Virus record (IMG/VR): IMGVR_UViG_3300046011_001657
Coordinates: 1 to 24,060 of that record
Length of the DNA: 24,060 bases
Source of the DNA: a virus
Reading direction: 5' to 3' (one strand)
Part shown: piece after piece, positions 1-6,087 of the stretch
Layout: each line of letters begins with the position of its first letter
Numbering within the stretch: the first letter of the stretch is position 1
Translations under genes and position numbers: made by a program
Notes under the pieces: generated by a model
The model's input: only the letters and a program-made list of their open reading frames with translations
Told to the model about the DNA's origin: nothing
Database searches by the model: none

Positions 1-131
1 TGATTACTGACAAGGAAGGACTGCAAATCGTTGCTTGGTATGTTGCGGCCATTGATATGTGGTATTCCGAGAATCATGCTTGGTTTACCAGCGAAGTCAA
101 CTATTGGATGCCCATCCCCGAAATTGTTTAA
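1..131 (+). CDS. 3' end of a hypothetical protein (5' truncated by window)
   Basis: The reading frame that starts at base 3 is open from the window edge to a TAA at 129-131 and encodes 42 C-terminal residues rich in aromatic amino acids, ending in PIPEIV. It stops three bases before the ATG of the next gene, so it probably belongs to the same transcription unit. No family could be recognised from this fragment, and the true start lies outside the window. Confidence 0.6.
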   Translation, partial: ITDKEGLQIVAWYVAAIDMWYSENHAWFTSEVNYWMPIPEIV

Positions 132-134
132 GCC

Positions 135-485
135 ATGACCCCAGCACTCATCCACCACCTCGTTGACACCACGGCGGCCATCTTCGGCATCACCCCCGAC
201 CAAGTGCGGTCCCCGTCACGGGAACGGCCCTGCGTAATCGCTCGCAACATCGTGGCCGACATCGCATACAACGAGTACCTATTCACCTTCATGGCCATCG
301 GGAAGGAACTCAACCGCCACTACTCCACGATTATCATAAACCTTGAATCCTTCCACGCCGATTGCAAAGCGAAGCCCCAACTCCGCTACCTTCGGAGGCA
401 AGTTTTCAACAACGCCCAAGAGTATTTGCAGACGGCCGAAGGGGCGTACATAACTGATACTCTGCAACTTCCGAGCGGAGAATAG
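135..485 (+). CDS. DnaA domain IV-like DNA-binding protein
   Basis: This 116-residue protein resembles the C-terminal DNA-binding domain of the replication initiator DnaA. Residues 24-40 (VRSPSRERPCVIARNIV) resemble the basic first helices of domain IV, and residues 54-66 (AIGKELNRHYSTI) match the IG...RDHSTV signature, with Arg61, His62, Ser64 and Thr65 where DnaA contacts its box. No AAA+ ATPase domain is present, so it cannot be a full initiator. Family knowledge allows a role as an orphan DnaA-box binding protein that acts at a phage origin or competes with host DnaA; the choice between these is inference. It starts three bases after the upstream gene and is followed by a strong terminator at 507-541, so it likely ends its operon. 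Confidence 0.7.
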   Translation: MTPALIHHLVDTTAAIFGITPDQVRSPSRERPCVIARNIVADIAYNEYLFTFMAIGKELNRHYSTIIINLESFHADCKAKPQLRYLRRQVFNNAQEYLQTAEGAYITDTLQLPSGE

Positions 486-506
486 CCCAAAACCGCCTGA
501 ACGCCC

Positions 507-541
507 AAGGGGTCGGCCTAACCGCTGACCCCTTTTTTTTT
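507..541 (+). terminator. Rho-independent terminator
   Basis: An inverted repeat pairs AAGGGGTC (507-514) with GACCCCTT (527-534) around a 12-base loop and is followed directly by an uninterrupted run of nine T (533-541). It lies 21 bases after the stop of the DnaA-like gene and separates it from the sigma-like gene. Confidence 0.85.
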
Positions 542-543
542 GC

Positions 544-551
544 AATCTTTG
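544..551 (+). promoter_or_regulatory. Putative Bacteroidota -7 promoter element
   Basis: AATCTTTG differs from the Bacteroidota -7 consensus TAnnTTTG only at the first base. It lies immediately after the terminator T-run and three bases before the ATG at 555, so a transcript would start at or near the start codon. No clear -33 TTG was seen. The same arrangement recurs at 17051-17062, which raises confidence. Confidence 0.45.
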
Positions 552-554
552 TGC

Positions 555-1106
555 ATGGCATCCGCAGAAACCGTAATCCTCGACCTCTACCGCACGGGCG
601 AAATCCGAAAAGCCTGCCTAACGATTACGGGGGGCGACCCGCTTTGGCGAGATTTGGAACAGGAGTGCGTCCTTATCCTGCTGGAGAAAGACCCCGCCAA
701 AATCCTGCAAATCCAGTCGCAGGGGTACTTCAAGTTCTATGTGGTTCGGTTGCTGCTGAACCTCTACCGAGGCAAGAACAACCAGTTCGCCCAAAAGTAC
801 CGTCACCACGATTTGCTCGAAGAACTGGACCCCGATTCTCCTATCCCCCAGTCCGAGTACGATTCCTTGATGGACGACCTTTGGGCCATCGCAGAAGCGG
901 AGATGGACACTTGGGCCAAGGACGGGGCGTTCCCGTACGACAAGGAACTGCTACGCTTGCACCTGCGGACGGGGAACATGAAGAAACTATCCCGTGACAC
1001 GGGCATCCCGTACCGCAGCATTATATACTCAATAGACCAAGCCAAGGCCAAAATCAAGGCCGCCATTCAATCCCATGGACACGCTGATATTTCCCCTGCT
1101 GATTAG
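555..1106 (+). CDS. Sigma-70-like / helix-turn-helix transcription regulator
   Basis: This 183-residue protein has the general build of short sigma-like factors found in Bacteroidota phages. An N-terminal helical part (about residues 28-80, with WRDLEQECVLILLEK and YFKFYVVRLLLNLYR) resembles sigma region 2. A C-terminal segment (about residues 138-165, KKLSRDTGIPYRSIIYSIDQ) looks like the region 4 helix-turn-helix. The frame is open upstream to a TTG at 540, but that lies inside the terminator T-run, so I chose the ATG at 555. Its likely role is to direct host RNA polymerase to phage promoters, or otherwise to bind DNA; this is family-based inference. It overlaps the next gene by 32 bases. 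A diverged terminase-like HTH protein is an alternative. Confidence 0.6.
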   Translation: MASAETVILDLYRTGEIRKACLTITGGDPLWRDLEQECVLILLEKDPAKILQIQSQGYFKFYVVRLLLNLYRGKNNQFAQKYRHHDLLEELDPDSPIPQSEYDSLMDDLWAIAEAEMDTWAKDGAFPYDKELLRLHLRTGNMKKLSRDTGIPYRSIIYSIDQAKAKIKAAIQSHGHADISPAD

Positions 1107-1326
1107 CAGTTTGACCGCCCTCGCTATTGCGGAGTACCATGTCCTGCCGCAGGCTTGGTACAAGACCTGGTTCGCAAGACACAAGCCGTTCTCCTGCGTG
1201 ACTTGCCTCACTTTTTGGGTGGCGGTGGCCCTGACCCTGCCCACCTGCGGTTGGGTTCTCGCCCCTGTTTACGGCCTCGCCTCGGCGGGGTTAACCGTTA
1301 TCATCCTGCAACTGACCAACCGATGA
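1075..1326 (+). CDS. Small membrane protein with CxxC motif
   Basis: The 83-residue product has an N-terminal hydrophobic segment (about residues 4-20) and two further hydrophobic stretches (about 45-56 and 60-79), which suggests an inner-membrane protein with two or three passes. Between them lies FSCVTCLTFW (39-48), a CxxC pair next to a membrane segment, which resembles the Cys-rich membrane edge of DUF1360-type proteins. It begins inside the 3' end of the sigma-like gene, and its TGA overlaps the ATG of the methyltransferase. Function is unknown: a metal- or thiol-containing membrane modulator is possible, and a holin is less likely given the position far from the lysis genes. Confidence 0.6.
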   Translation: MDTLIFPLLISSLTALAIAEYHVLPQAWYKTWFARHKPFSCVTCLTFWVAVALTLPTCGWVLAPVYGLASAGLTVIILQLTNR

Positions 1327-2618
1327 CCCACCAACTGCACCACGGCGATTGCCTTGAAGTGTTGCGGTCCATGCCCGATTGCAGCGTGGATTCAATCGTT
1401 ACCGACCCGCCATATGGGTTGTCATTTATGGGCAAGAAGTGGGACTACGATGTGCCAAGCGTTGATGTTTGGGTGGAGTGCCTTCGGGTCTTGAAGCCTG
1501 GGGGTCATCTGCTGGCCTTTGCGGGGACGAGGACGCAGCACCGCATGGCGGTAAGGATTGAGGATGCGGGCTTTGAGATTCGGGATATGATTGCGTGGGT
1601 GTACGGGTCGGGGTTCCCGAAGTCGTTGGATGTGAGCAAGGCGATTGATAAGAACAATGGCGAGGTAGGAAGGTTGCACAAGTTTACCGAGTGGATGCGC
1701 ACAACGGGGCTATCTGCAAAACAAATCAATGACGCAACAGGGACCTTTATGGGTTCGCATTATTTGACCGACAAAAGTCAGCCAGCGATTCCTACCCGTG
1801 CGTTGTGGGGAAAACTTCGACCTTTATGCGGCCTTATTCCAGCTTGGGTTGATGAACTTGTTGACCGCATAGAAGCCGAGCGTGAGGTGGTGGGGAAGCG
1901 TGTCGGGGTTGACACAACCAAGCAAAGCATCGCTTGCGCTGTTTCGGCACAGGGGTTGGAGCAATCCACAAAGCACGAATTTAACATCACCGCCCCTTCC
2001 ACCGATGCCGCCAAGCAATGGCAAGGCTGGGGGACTGCCCTCAAGCCTGCGTTGGAGCCTATAACCGTGGCCCGCAAGCCGCTGGTCGGAACGGTGGCCG
2101 AGAATGTCCTGCAACACGGGACGGGGGCGCTAAACATTGACGGGTGTCGGGTGCGAGACGGGAGCGAAACTGGCGGCGAGAAACCTGTTTATGCGGCCAA
2201 TCACGGCAACGCAGTCTATGGTGCGGGGATGGGGGGCGGAGCGTGGGCGAACACCGATGGCCGCTGGCCCGCCAACTTCATCCACGATGGAAGCGAGGAA
2301 GCCACCGACCTGCTCAAAGATTCGGCCCGCTTCTTCTACTGCGCCAAGGCAAGTAAAGCGGATAGGGGCGAAAACCACCACCCCACCGTCAAGCCCACCG
2401 ACCTCATGCGCTACCTCTGCCGCCTCGTAACACCGCCAAACGGAATCGTATTGGACCCCTTCAACGGGTCGGGCTCCACGGGATGCGCTGCGGTCTTGGA
2501 AGGCTTCCAATACATCGGGATTGAACGGGAGGCGGAGTACATCGCTATATCCGAGAAACGCATTGAAGCACGCTCCAAACAAGTGCAGGAGCAACCCAAG
2601 CAACTGACCCTACTATGA
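1323..2618 (+). CDS. Site-specific DNA methyltransferase, beta class (N6-adenine or N4-cytosine)
   Basis: This 431-residue enzyme should transfer a methyl group from SAM to an exocyclic amino group in DNA. The catalytic motif IV DPPY is at residues 28-31 and the SAM-binding motif I (DPFNGSGSTG) at 378-387. That order, catalytic motif first and SAM motif last, defines the beta class. The long middle part should contain the target-recognition region. The frame is open further upstream, but the ATG at 1323 overlaps the previous stop (ATGA) and MTHQLHHGDC is the usual family N-terminus, so this start is preferred. No restriction nuclease lies beside it, so it is an orphan methyltransferase that probably shields phage DNA from host restriction or marks it for regulation. 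The recognition site cannot be read from sequence. Confidence 0.9.
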   Translation: MTHQLHHGDCLEVLRSMPDCSVDSIVTDPPYGLSFMGKKWDYDVPSVDVWVECLRVLKPGGHLLAFAGTRTQHRMAVRIEDAGFEIRDMIAWVYGSGFPKSLDVSKAIDKNNGEVGRLHKFTEWMRTTGLSAKQINDATGTFMGSHYLTDKSQPAIPTRALWGKLRPLCGLIPAWVDELVDRIEAEREVVGKRVGVDTTKQSIACAVSAQGLEQSTKHEFNITAPSTDAAKQWQGWGTALKPALEPITVARKPLVGTVAENVLQHGTGALNIDGCRVRDGSETGGEKPVYAANHGNAVYGAGMGGGAWANTDGRWPANFIHDGSEEATDLLKDSARFFYCAKASKADRGENHHPTVKPTDLMRYLCRLVTPPNGIVLDPFNGSGSTGCAAVLEGFQYIGIEREAEYIAISEKRIEARSKQVQEQPKQLTLL

Positions 2619-2875
2619 CCCAAGCGGAATACCTCACGGCTCAAAAACACCGCCATTATTGGGACCAGTACCAAGCCGCCCTTTTCATGCGGCTCTCCCC
2701 CGAAGCGGTCCACGACTTGCAGACCATCCTCGTCGCCCATGGCAGACCCAACACGAATTGGTGGTGCGCTGACTGCGTAAAATCGGCCCTCCAATACATT
2801 TACCAAGAGGCGGACCAATTCGCCGAAGCCAACCAGCACACCGTTACCCATGCCATCAACAACCCCAATCCGTGA
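2615..2875 (+). CDS. Hypothetical protein
   Basis: An 86-residue, probably helical, soluble protein whose ATG overlaps the methyltransferase stop codon (ATGA). It contains WWCADC near residue 50, a CxxC pair that could bind metal, and is otherwise polar with many Gln and Ala. Its last 26 bases overlap the next gene. No family was recognised. The tight coupling suggests translation together with the methyltransferase. Confidence 0.65.
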   Translation: MTQAEYLTAQKHRHYWDQYQAALFMRLSPEAVHDLQTILVAHGRPNTNWWCADCVKSALQYIYQEADQFAEANQHTVTHAINNPNP

Positions 2876-3197
2876 ACAGTTTGAAACCTATGCCGACTAC
2901 GGCGAAGGTGTCCGCAATAACGCCAAGCGGGGGATTGAACTCAACGAGCGGAACGGCAACAAGTGCGCCACGCAGACGGGTAAAGTCCGTGCCCAGCAAC
3001 TCGCCAACGGGGAGGGGGTATCCCTTGCAACGGTTAAGCGGATGCACTCCTACCTTTCACGGGCTGAAACCTACTACGACAACGCTGACAGTTCCAGCGA
3101 CTGCGGCTACATCAGTTACCTCCTTTGGGGTGGCAAAGCGGCCCTTGGCTGGAGCAGGAATAAACTTCGGGAACTTGGCGAACTCAACGAAGGCTGA
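2850..3197 (+). CDS. Stand-alone phage head-associated accessory domain protein
   Basis: The 115-residue product contains NGNKCATQTGKVRAQQLANG (residues 35-54), then VKRMHSYLSRAETYYDNADS and a terminal ISYLLWGGKAALGWSRNKL block. I associate this domain with the ends of phage capsid-protease or portal-type proteins, where it occurs as a fused module of unknown mechanism. Here it is a separate gene between the methyltransferase operon and the terminase. The ATG at 2850 overlaps the previous gene by 26 bases. A role in head assembly or packaging is inference from family context. Confidence 0.6.
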   Translation: MPSTTPIREQFETYADYGEGVRNNAKRGIELNERNGNKCATQTGKVRAQQLANGEGVSLATVKRMHSYLSRAETYYDNADSSSDCGYISYLLWGGKAALGWSRNKLRELGELNEG

Positions 3198-3222
3198 CCC
3201 CGAAGCCCAGGTGCAGGCCCGC

Positions 3223-3363
3223 ATGGACTCGCTCATGATGGTCATCACGACCCTCTGCGACTGCATTGGTGCGGTGGAAGAATCCAACTCGCCGAACGCC
3301 TTTGCGGTCAAGATGAAGATTGTGGACAAGATTGACGAACTGATTGATAAAATAGAATACTGA
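3223..3363 (+). CDS. Small hypothetical protein upstream of terS
   Basis: A short frame of 46 residues, beginning MDSLMMVITTLCDCIGAVEE and ending IDKIDELIDKIEY, looks amphipathic and helical. Its TGA overlaps the terS ATG (TGATG), which fits translational coupling. The start is uncertain: a GTG at 3211 or a TTG at 3175 is also in frame, while the part of the frame further upstream only shadows the preceding gene. It may be a small packaging or regulatory peptide. No family was recognised. Confidence 0.5.
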   Translation: MDSLMMVITTLCDCIGAVEESNSPNAFAVKMKIVDKIDELIDKIEY

Positions 3364-3767
3364 TGCACCCAACTAGGATATTCAAGACCCCCGAAGACCT
3401 TGGAAAAGCATGGGCCGCCTTCAAGGAGGATGTGAAGGTCCAAGGCGAACAATGGAAGCGGGTGCAGTATGTCGGGAAGGACGGGTTGAAGAAGGAAGAC
3501 CCCGCCAAAGTGCCGCTGACCTTGGAGGGGTTTAAGCGGTTTTGCCGCAATAATTACGGGGATGTTCAGCAGTACTTTGACAACAAGGACGGATATTATG
3601 AGGACTTCGTGGTTATCTGCCGTGCGATTCGGGAGGAAATCCGAGAGGACCAAATCATTGGCGGCCTGCTCTCGTTCTACAACCCCTCCATCACGCAGCG
3701 GTTGAACGGTCTTGTAGAAAAACAGGAAACGAGCGTCACCATCGAGCAGCCGCTTTTTGGGGAGTAG
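3363..3767 (+). CDS. terS: Terminase small subunit (DNA-packaging gp3-like)
   Basis: This 134-residue protein resembles the small terminase subunits of the P22 gp3/Bacteroidota phage type. These recognise the packaging site as oligomeric rings and regulate the large subunit. Recognisable features are the N-terminal EDLGKAWAAFKEDVK helix, the central LTLEGFKRFCRNNYGDVQQY block, YYEDFVVICRAIREEIREDQ, and the family-typical YNPSITQRLNGLVEKQE near the C-terminus. The position a short way upstream of the large terminase gene, with only two tRNA-like genes between them, supports the call. Translation is probably coupled to the preceding small gene through TGATG. Confidence 0.8.
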   Translation: MHPTRIFKTPEDLGKAWAAFKEDVKVQGEQWKRVQYVGKDGLKKEDPAKVPLTLEGFKRFCRNNYGDVQQYFDNKDGYYEDFVVICRAIREEIREDQIIGGLLSFYNPSITQRLNGLVEKQETSVTIEQPLFGE

Positions 3768-3791
3768 TGGTGCGGGTGTATGAAAGGCCCG

Positions 3792-3799
3792 TATCTTTG
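3792..3799 (+). promoter_or_regulatory. Putative -7 promoter element before the tRNA-like genes
   Basis: TATCTTTG is a perfect match to the Bacteroidota -7 consensus TAnnTTTG. It ends five bases before the first paired base of the tRNA-like gene at 3804, the distance expected for a start site at the mature RNA end. No convincing TTG lies about 18-20 bases upstream. Confidence 0.55.
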
Positions 3800-3803
3800 T
3801 GTC

Positions 3804-3914
3804 AGTCAGGTGGCGGAATTGGTAGACGCAGACCGTTGAAAGTTAAGTGGTCCAGAGTTGTTCGTCTGATTGCCTAAACGAGTAAACATACAGGTTCAAG
3901 TCCTGTCCTGACTA
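3804..3914 (+). tRNA. tRNA-Leu-like gene with abnormal anticodon arm and very long variable arm
   Basis: The acceptor stem AGTCAGG (3804-3810) pairs perfectly with CCTGACT (3907-3913). The D arm GCG/CGC (3813-3815, 3827-3829) encloses GAATTGGTAGA, typical of leucine tRNAs. The T arm ACAGG/CCTGT (3890-3894, 3902-3906) has the loop TTCAAGT. The anticodon region is not canonical: GACC (3831-3834) pairs with GGTC (3849-3852) around 14 bases, or a 7-bp stem GACCGTT/AGTGGTC encloses an 8-base loop. If GTTGAAA (3835-3841) is regarded as an insertion, a normal 7-base loop with anticodon TAA (Leu) would remain. The variable region is 37 bases (3853-3889) with an 8-bp hairpin TTGTTCGT/ACGAGTAA. At 111 bases it is longer than normal leucine tRNAs. 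Whether it is charged or decodes is unknown. Confidence 0.6.
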
Positions 3915-3917
3915 CAC

Positions 3918-3986
3918 GGCTATGTGGTGGAAGGCACACACGCCCCGAAATAGGGGTTTTTGCAGGTTCAAATCCTGCCATGGCCG
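3918..3986 (+). tRNA. Second tRNA-like gene (class I) with a six-base anticodon loop
   Basis: Acceptor GGCTATG (3918-3924) pairs with CATGGCC (3979-3985) with one G-T wobble. The D arm is GTG/CAC with loop GAAGGCA. The T arm GCAGG/CCTGC carries the standard loop TTCAAAT (3967-3973). The anticodon stem GCCCC (3942-3946) pairs with GGGGT (3953-3957) but leaves only six loop bases, GAAATA, with no T at the position of U33. No anticodon can be assigned with confidence. No CCA is encoded. It lies three bases after the first tRNA-like gene and 27 bases before terL, probably in the same transcript. Confidence 0.55.
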
Positions 3987-4013
3987 CAAAACCATTTCGT
4001 TGACGCCAACAAA

Positions 4014-5192
4014 ATGATGTTCCAGTACACCACCGCCATCCGCAAAATTCGGGCGATGACCGCTCGGAAGAAGGTGATACAAGGTGGCACAAGTGCGTCC
4101 AAAACCTTCGGCATCCTTGCGGTGCTGATTGACCATGCGGCCCGCCATCCCAAGTCGGAGATTTCGGTGGTGTCCGAATCCGTCCCTCACCTACGACGGG
4201 GAGCCATCAAGGACTTCGCCAAGATTATGCAATGGACCCACCGTTGGGTTCCCGACCGCTGGAACAAGACCCTGCTCCAGTACAACTTCGCCAACGGTTC
4301 CACGATTGAGTTCTTTTCGGCCGATTCGGAAGCACGCCTCCGAGGGGCAAGGAGGCAGATACTTTACATCAACGAGGCGAACAACATCGACTTCGATTCC
4401 TACTACCAGTTGGCGATTCGTACATCGCAGGAAATCTACATTGACTTCAACCCCACCCACGAATTTTGGGCGCACACCGAGGTCCTTCCCGAAACGGATG
4501 CGGAGTTCCTTATCCTGACCTACCAAGACAACGAGGCGCTTCCCGATACTATTCGGAATGACATCGAACTGAACCGCACCAAGGCCGAAACGAGTGCCTA
4601 CTGGGCCAACTGGTGGAAGGTGTACGGCCTCGGCCAAGTCGGGACGCTCCAAGGGGCGATATACGGGGACTACACGGTGGTTGAGGGTATAGACCCATCC
4701 ACCATGAAATTCGTCGCCCTTGGGCTTGACTGGGGCTTTAGCAACGACCCCACGGCCTTGGTCGCCGTGTACCGCAGGGGTGATGACCTATTCATTCACG
4801 AACTGCTCTATCATCGGGGCTTGACCAACTCCGACATAGCAACAAGGTTGAAGGAGTTCGGGATTACAAGGGCTTGGGAGATTGTGGCCGATTCAGCAGA
4901 ACCGAAGTCCATCGAGGAAATATACCGCCTCGGATTCAACATCAAGCCCGCATCCAAGGGACCCGATTCGGTCAGGCAGGGGATAGATGTGGTCAAGCGG
5001 TTCAACCTTCATGTGACCAAGGATTCCGTGAACTTGATAAAAGAACTCCGCAGTTACACTTGGGCCACCGACAAGGACGGCAAGGACACGGGGGTCCCGA
5101 TTGATTCCTACAACCACGCCTGCGATGCTCTGCGATATGTGGCCCTTAACAAACTCGCCGTCAGTAACTCAGGGAAGTACTTGGTGGTGTAA
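4014..5192 (+). CDS. terL: Terminase large subunit (packaging ATPase and nuclease)
   Basis: This 392-residue protein is the motor that pumps DNA into the prohead and cuts concatemers. The N-terminal ATPase has a Walker A-like QGGTSASKT (residues 23-31), with SKT in place of GKS/T, and Walker B ILYINE (116-121). The C-terminal RNase H-like nuclease shows LDWGFSNDPTAL with Asp239, VADSAEPKS with Asp293, and DSYNHACDALRYV with Asp364 and Asp371. The set matches the PBSX-like Terminase_3/6 group, and the length is near the usual 400-430. The frame is open upstream through the tRNA-like gene, so I chose the ATG at 4014 (a second ATG follows directly) because it lies outside that RNA. Confidence 0.95.
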   Translation: MMFQYTTAIRKIRAMTARKKVIQGGTSASKTFGILAVLIDHAARHPKSEISVVSESVPHLRRGAIKDFAKIMQWTHRWVPDRWNKTLLQYNFANGSTIEFFSADSEARLRGARRQILYINEANNIDFDSYYQLAIRTSQEIYIDFNPTHEFWAHTEVLPETDAEFLILTYQDNEALPDTIRNDIELNRTKAETSAYWANWWKVYGLGQVGTLQGAIYGDYTVVEGIDPSTMKFVALGLDWGFSNDPTALVAVYRRGDDLFIHELLYHRGLTNSDIATRLKEFGITRAWEIVADSAEPKSIEEIYRLGFNIKPASKGPDSVRQGIDVVKRFNLHVTKDSVNLIKELRSYTWATDKDGKDTGVPIDSYNHACDALRYVALNKLAVSNSGKYLVV

Positions 5193-5202
5193 CTTTACAC
5201 CC

Positions 5203-5331
5203 ATGAACCGAGAATCCCTGTTTGACATCCTGCTTATCGTTGGGCGGGTTGTCGGTTGGTTGCTAATCATAGCGGGCAATATCCTTTTTGCTTTGGGAAT
5301 CGCTCAATTTTTTGCCCCTCTATTCAAATGA
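5203..5331 (+). CDS. Micro-membrane protein A (42 aa)
   Basis: A 42-residue peptide starts MNRESLFDILLIVGRVVGWL and continues with an almost unbroken hydrophobic stretch to residue 39, so it should span the inner membrane once. The ATG is ten bases after the terL stop, and the TGA overlaps the ATG of a second, related micro-membrane gene. Both share MN-x-ESL-x-D and VGRVV at identical spacing, which implies tandem duplication. Function is unknown. A holin- or antiholin-like role, or a membrane anchor for the neighbouring glycosyltransferases, is possible. Confidence 0.6.
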   Translation: MNRESLFDILLIVGRVVGWLLIIAGNILFALGIAQFFAPLFK

Positions 5332-5429
5332 ACCTCGAATCCCTCCTTGACCTCGCCTTGGCCGTCGGTCGGGTCGTGCTGGCCTTGGTCTTTATCGGCT
5401 GCATCTTAACCCTACTATTCACCCAATGA
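5328..5429 (+). CDS. Micro-membrane protein B (33 aa), paralogue of A
   Basis: The product is only 33 residues. It begins MNLESLLDLALAVGRVVLAL and is hydrophobic from residue 6 to about 31, consistent with a single transmembrane helix. It aligns without gaps to the first half of the preceding protein (MN-ESL-D-VGRVV). Start and stop overlap both neighbours as ATGA, a strong sign that the frame is translated. It has one cysteine (residue 25) in the membrane segment. No known family was recognised. Confidence 0.55.
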   Translation: MNLESLLDLALAVGRVVLALVFIGCILTLLFTQ

Positions 5430-6085
5430 AACTCATCCATTACTACCACATCTATTGCGGCGGAGGCGGGCAATGGCAACTTATCATGCACCAGCACATG
5501 ATGGCCCTGTGCAACTACGGGCTGATTGAACAGTTGGACGAGATTCGTGTCGGCATCGTCGGTCCTCCTGACCAGCGGAAGTTGGTTAAGGATATCCTGG
5601 ACAACTCACTCGTCGCTTCGAAGATTAAAATAGTTGTGACCCGCACGAACGCATGGGAGCAAGCCACGCTGACCGAGATGTACCGAGCGAGCCAAACCGA
5701 GGATGCGGCCTACCTCTACGCTCACACCAAAGGATGCAGCGACCCATCGCTGGTTAAGCAGATGTGGTGCAGGTCCATGATTTTCTTCAATGTGGTCGCA
5801 TGGGAACGCTCCCTTGCGGAACTGGAGAAAGTGGATGCGGTTGGATGCCACTGGCTCACCACCGAGCAATTCCCCCAAATCGCTGACCACAACAACCCCG
5901 ACGGTTATCCTTATTTTGGCGGTAACTTTTGGTGGGCCAAGTCCAGCCATGTGCGGGAACTCGGTGAGCCAGTTCGGGAACATCGCTGGCAGGCCGAAAC
6001 TTGGATTGGGAAGCGGGAAGGCATGACCGTCTACGACCCCAACCCAGGTTGGCCCGACCCAAGTAAATTTGTCATCACATTCTAA
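5426..6085 (+). CDS. Glycosyltransferase-like protein
   Basis: This 219-residue protein resembles short bacterial and phage glycosyltransferase-like proteins. It has the N-terminal MKLIHYYHIYCGGGGQWQL, a central YLYAHTKGCS motif (about residues 96-105) and FGGNFWWAKSSHVRELGEP near residue 165. The last looks like the substrate-binding block of GT-A type enzymes in which a Trp-rich segment is followed by an Arg-Trp-x-x-E. No classical DxD was seen, so donor sugar and activity are uncertain. It is the first gene of a four-gene cassette inserted between packaging and tail genes. Modification of virion proteins or host surface glycans is the likeliest role, by inference. Confidence 0.6.
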   Translation: MKLIHYYHIYCGGGGQWQLIMHQHMMALCNYGLIEQLDEIRVGIVGPPDQRKLVKDILDNSLVASKIKIVVTRTNAWEQATLTEMYRASQTEDAAYLYAHTKGCSDPSLVKQMWCRSMIFFNVVAWERSLAELEKVDAVGCHWLTTEQFPQIADHNNPDGYPYFGGNFWWAKSSHVRELGEPVREHRWQAETWIGKREGMTVYDPNPGWPDPSKFVITF

Positions 6086-6087
6086 CC

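Noticed and set aside
2795-2804. Internal TACATTTACC copy inside the gene at 2615-2875
   Set aside because: It encodes Tyr-Ile-Tyr in a supported gene and has no TTG 18 bases upstream, so it is treated as chance.
2872-3222. Long upstream part of the frame that ends at 3363
   Set aside because: Up to about 3170 it is a Thr/Pro/Ser-rich shadow of the gene at 2850-3197. Only the last part after that gene looks like a protein, so the small gene was started at 3223.
3960-4013. N-terminal extension of the large terminase beginning at 3960
   Set aside because: It would be encoded by the T and acceptor arms of the second tRNA-like gene, and the residues do not resemble a terminase N-terminus.
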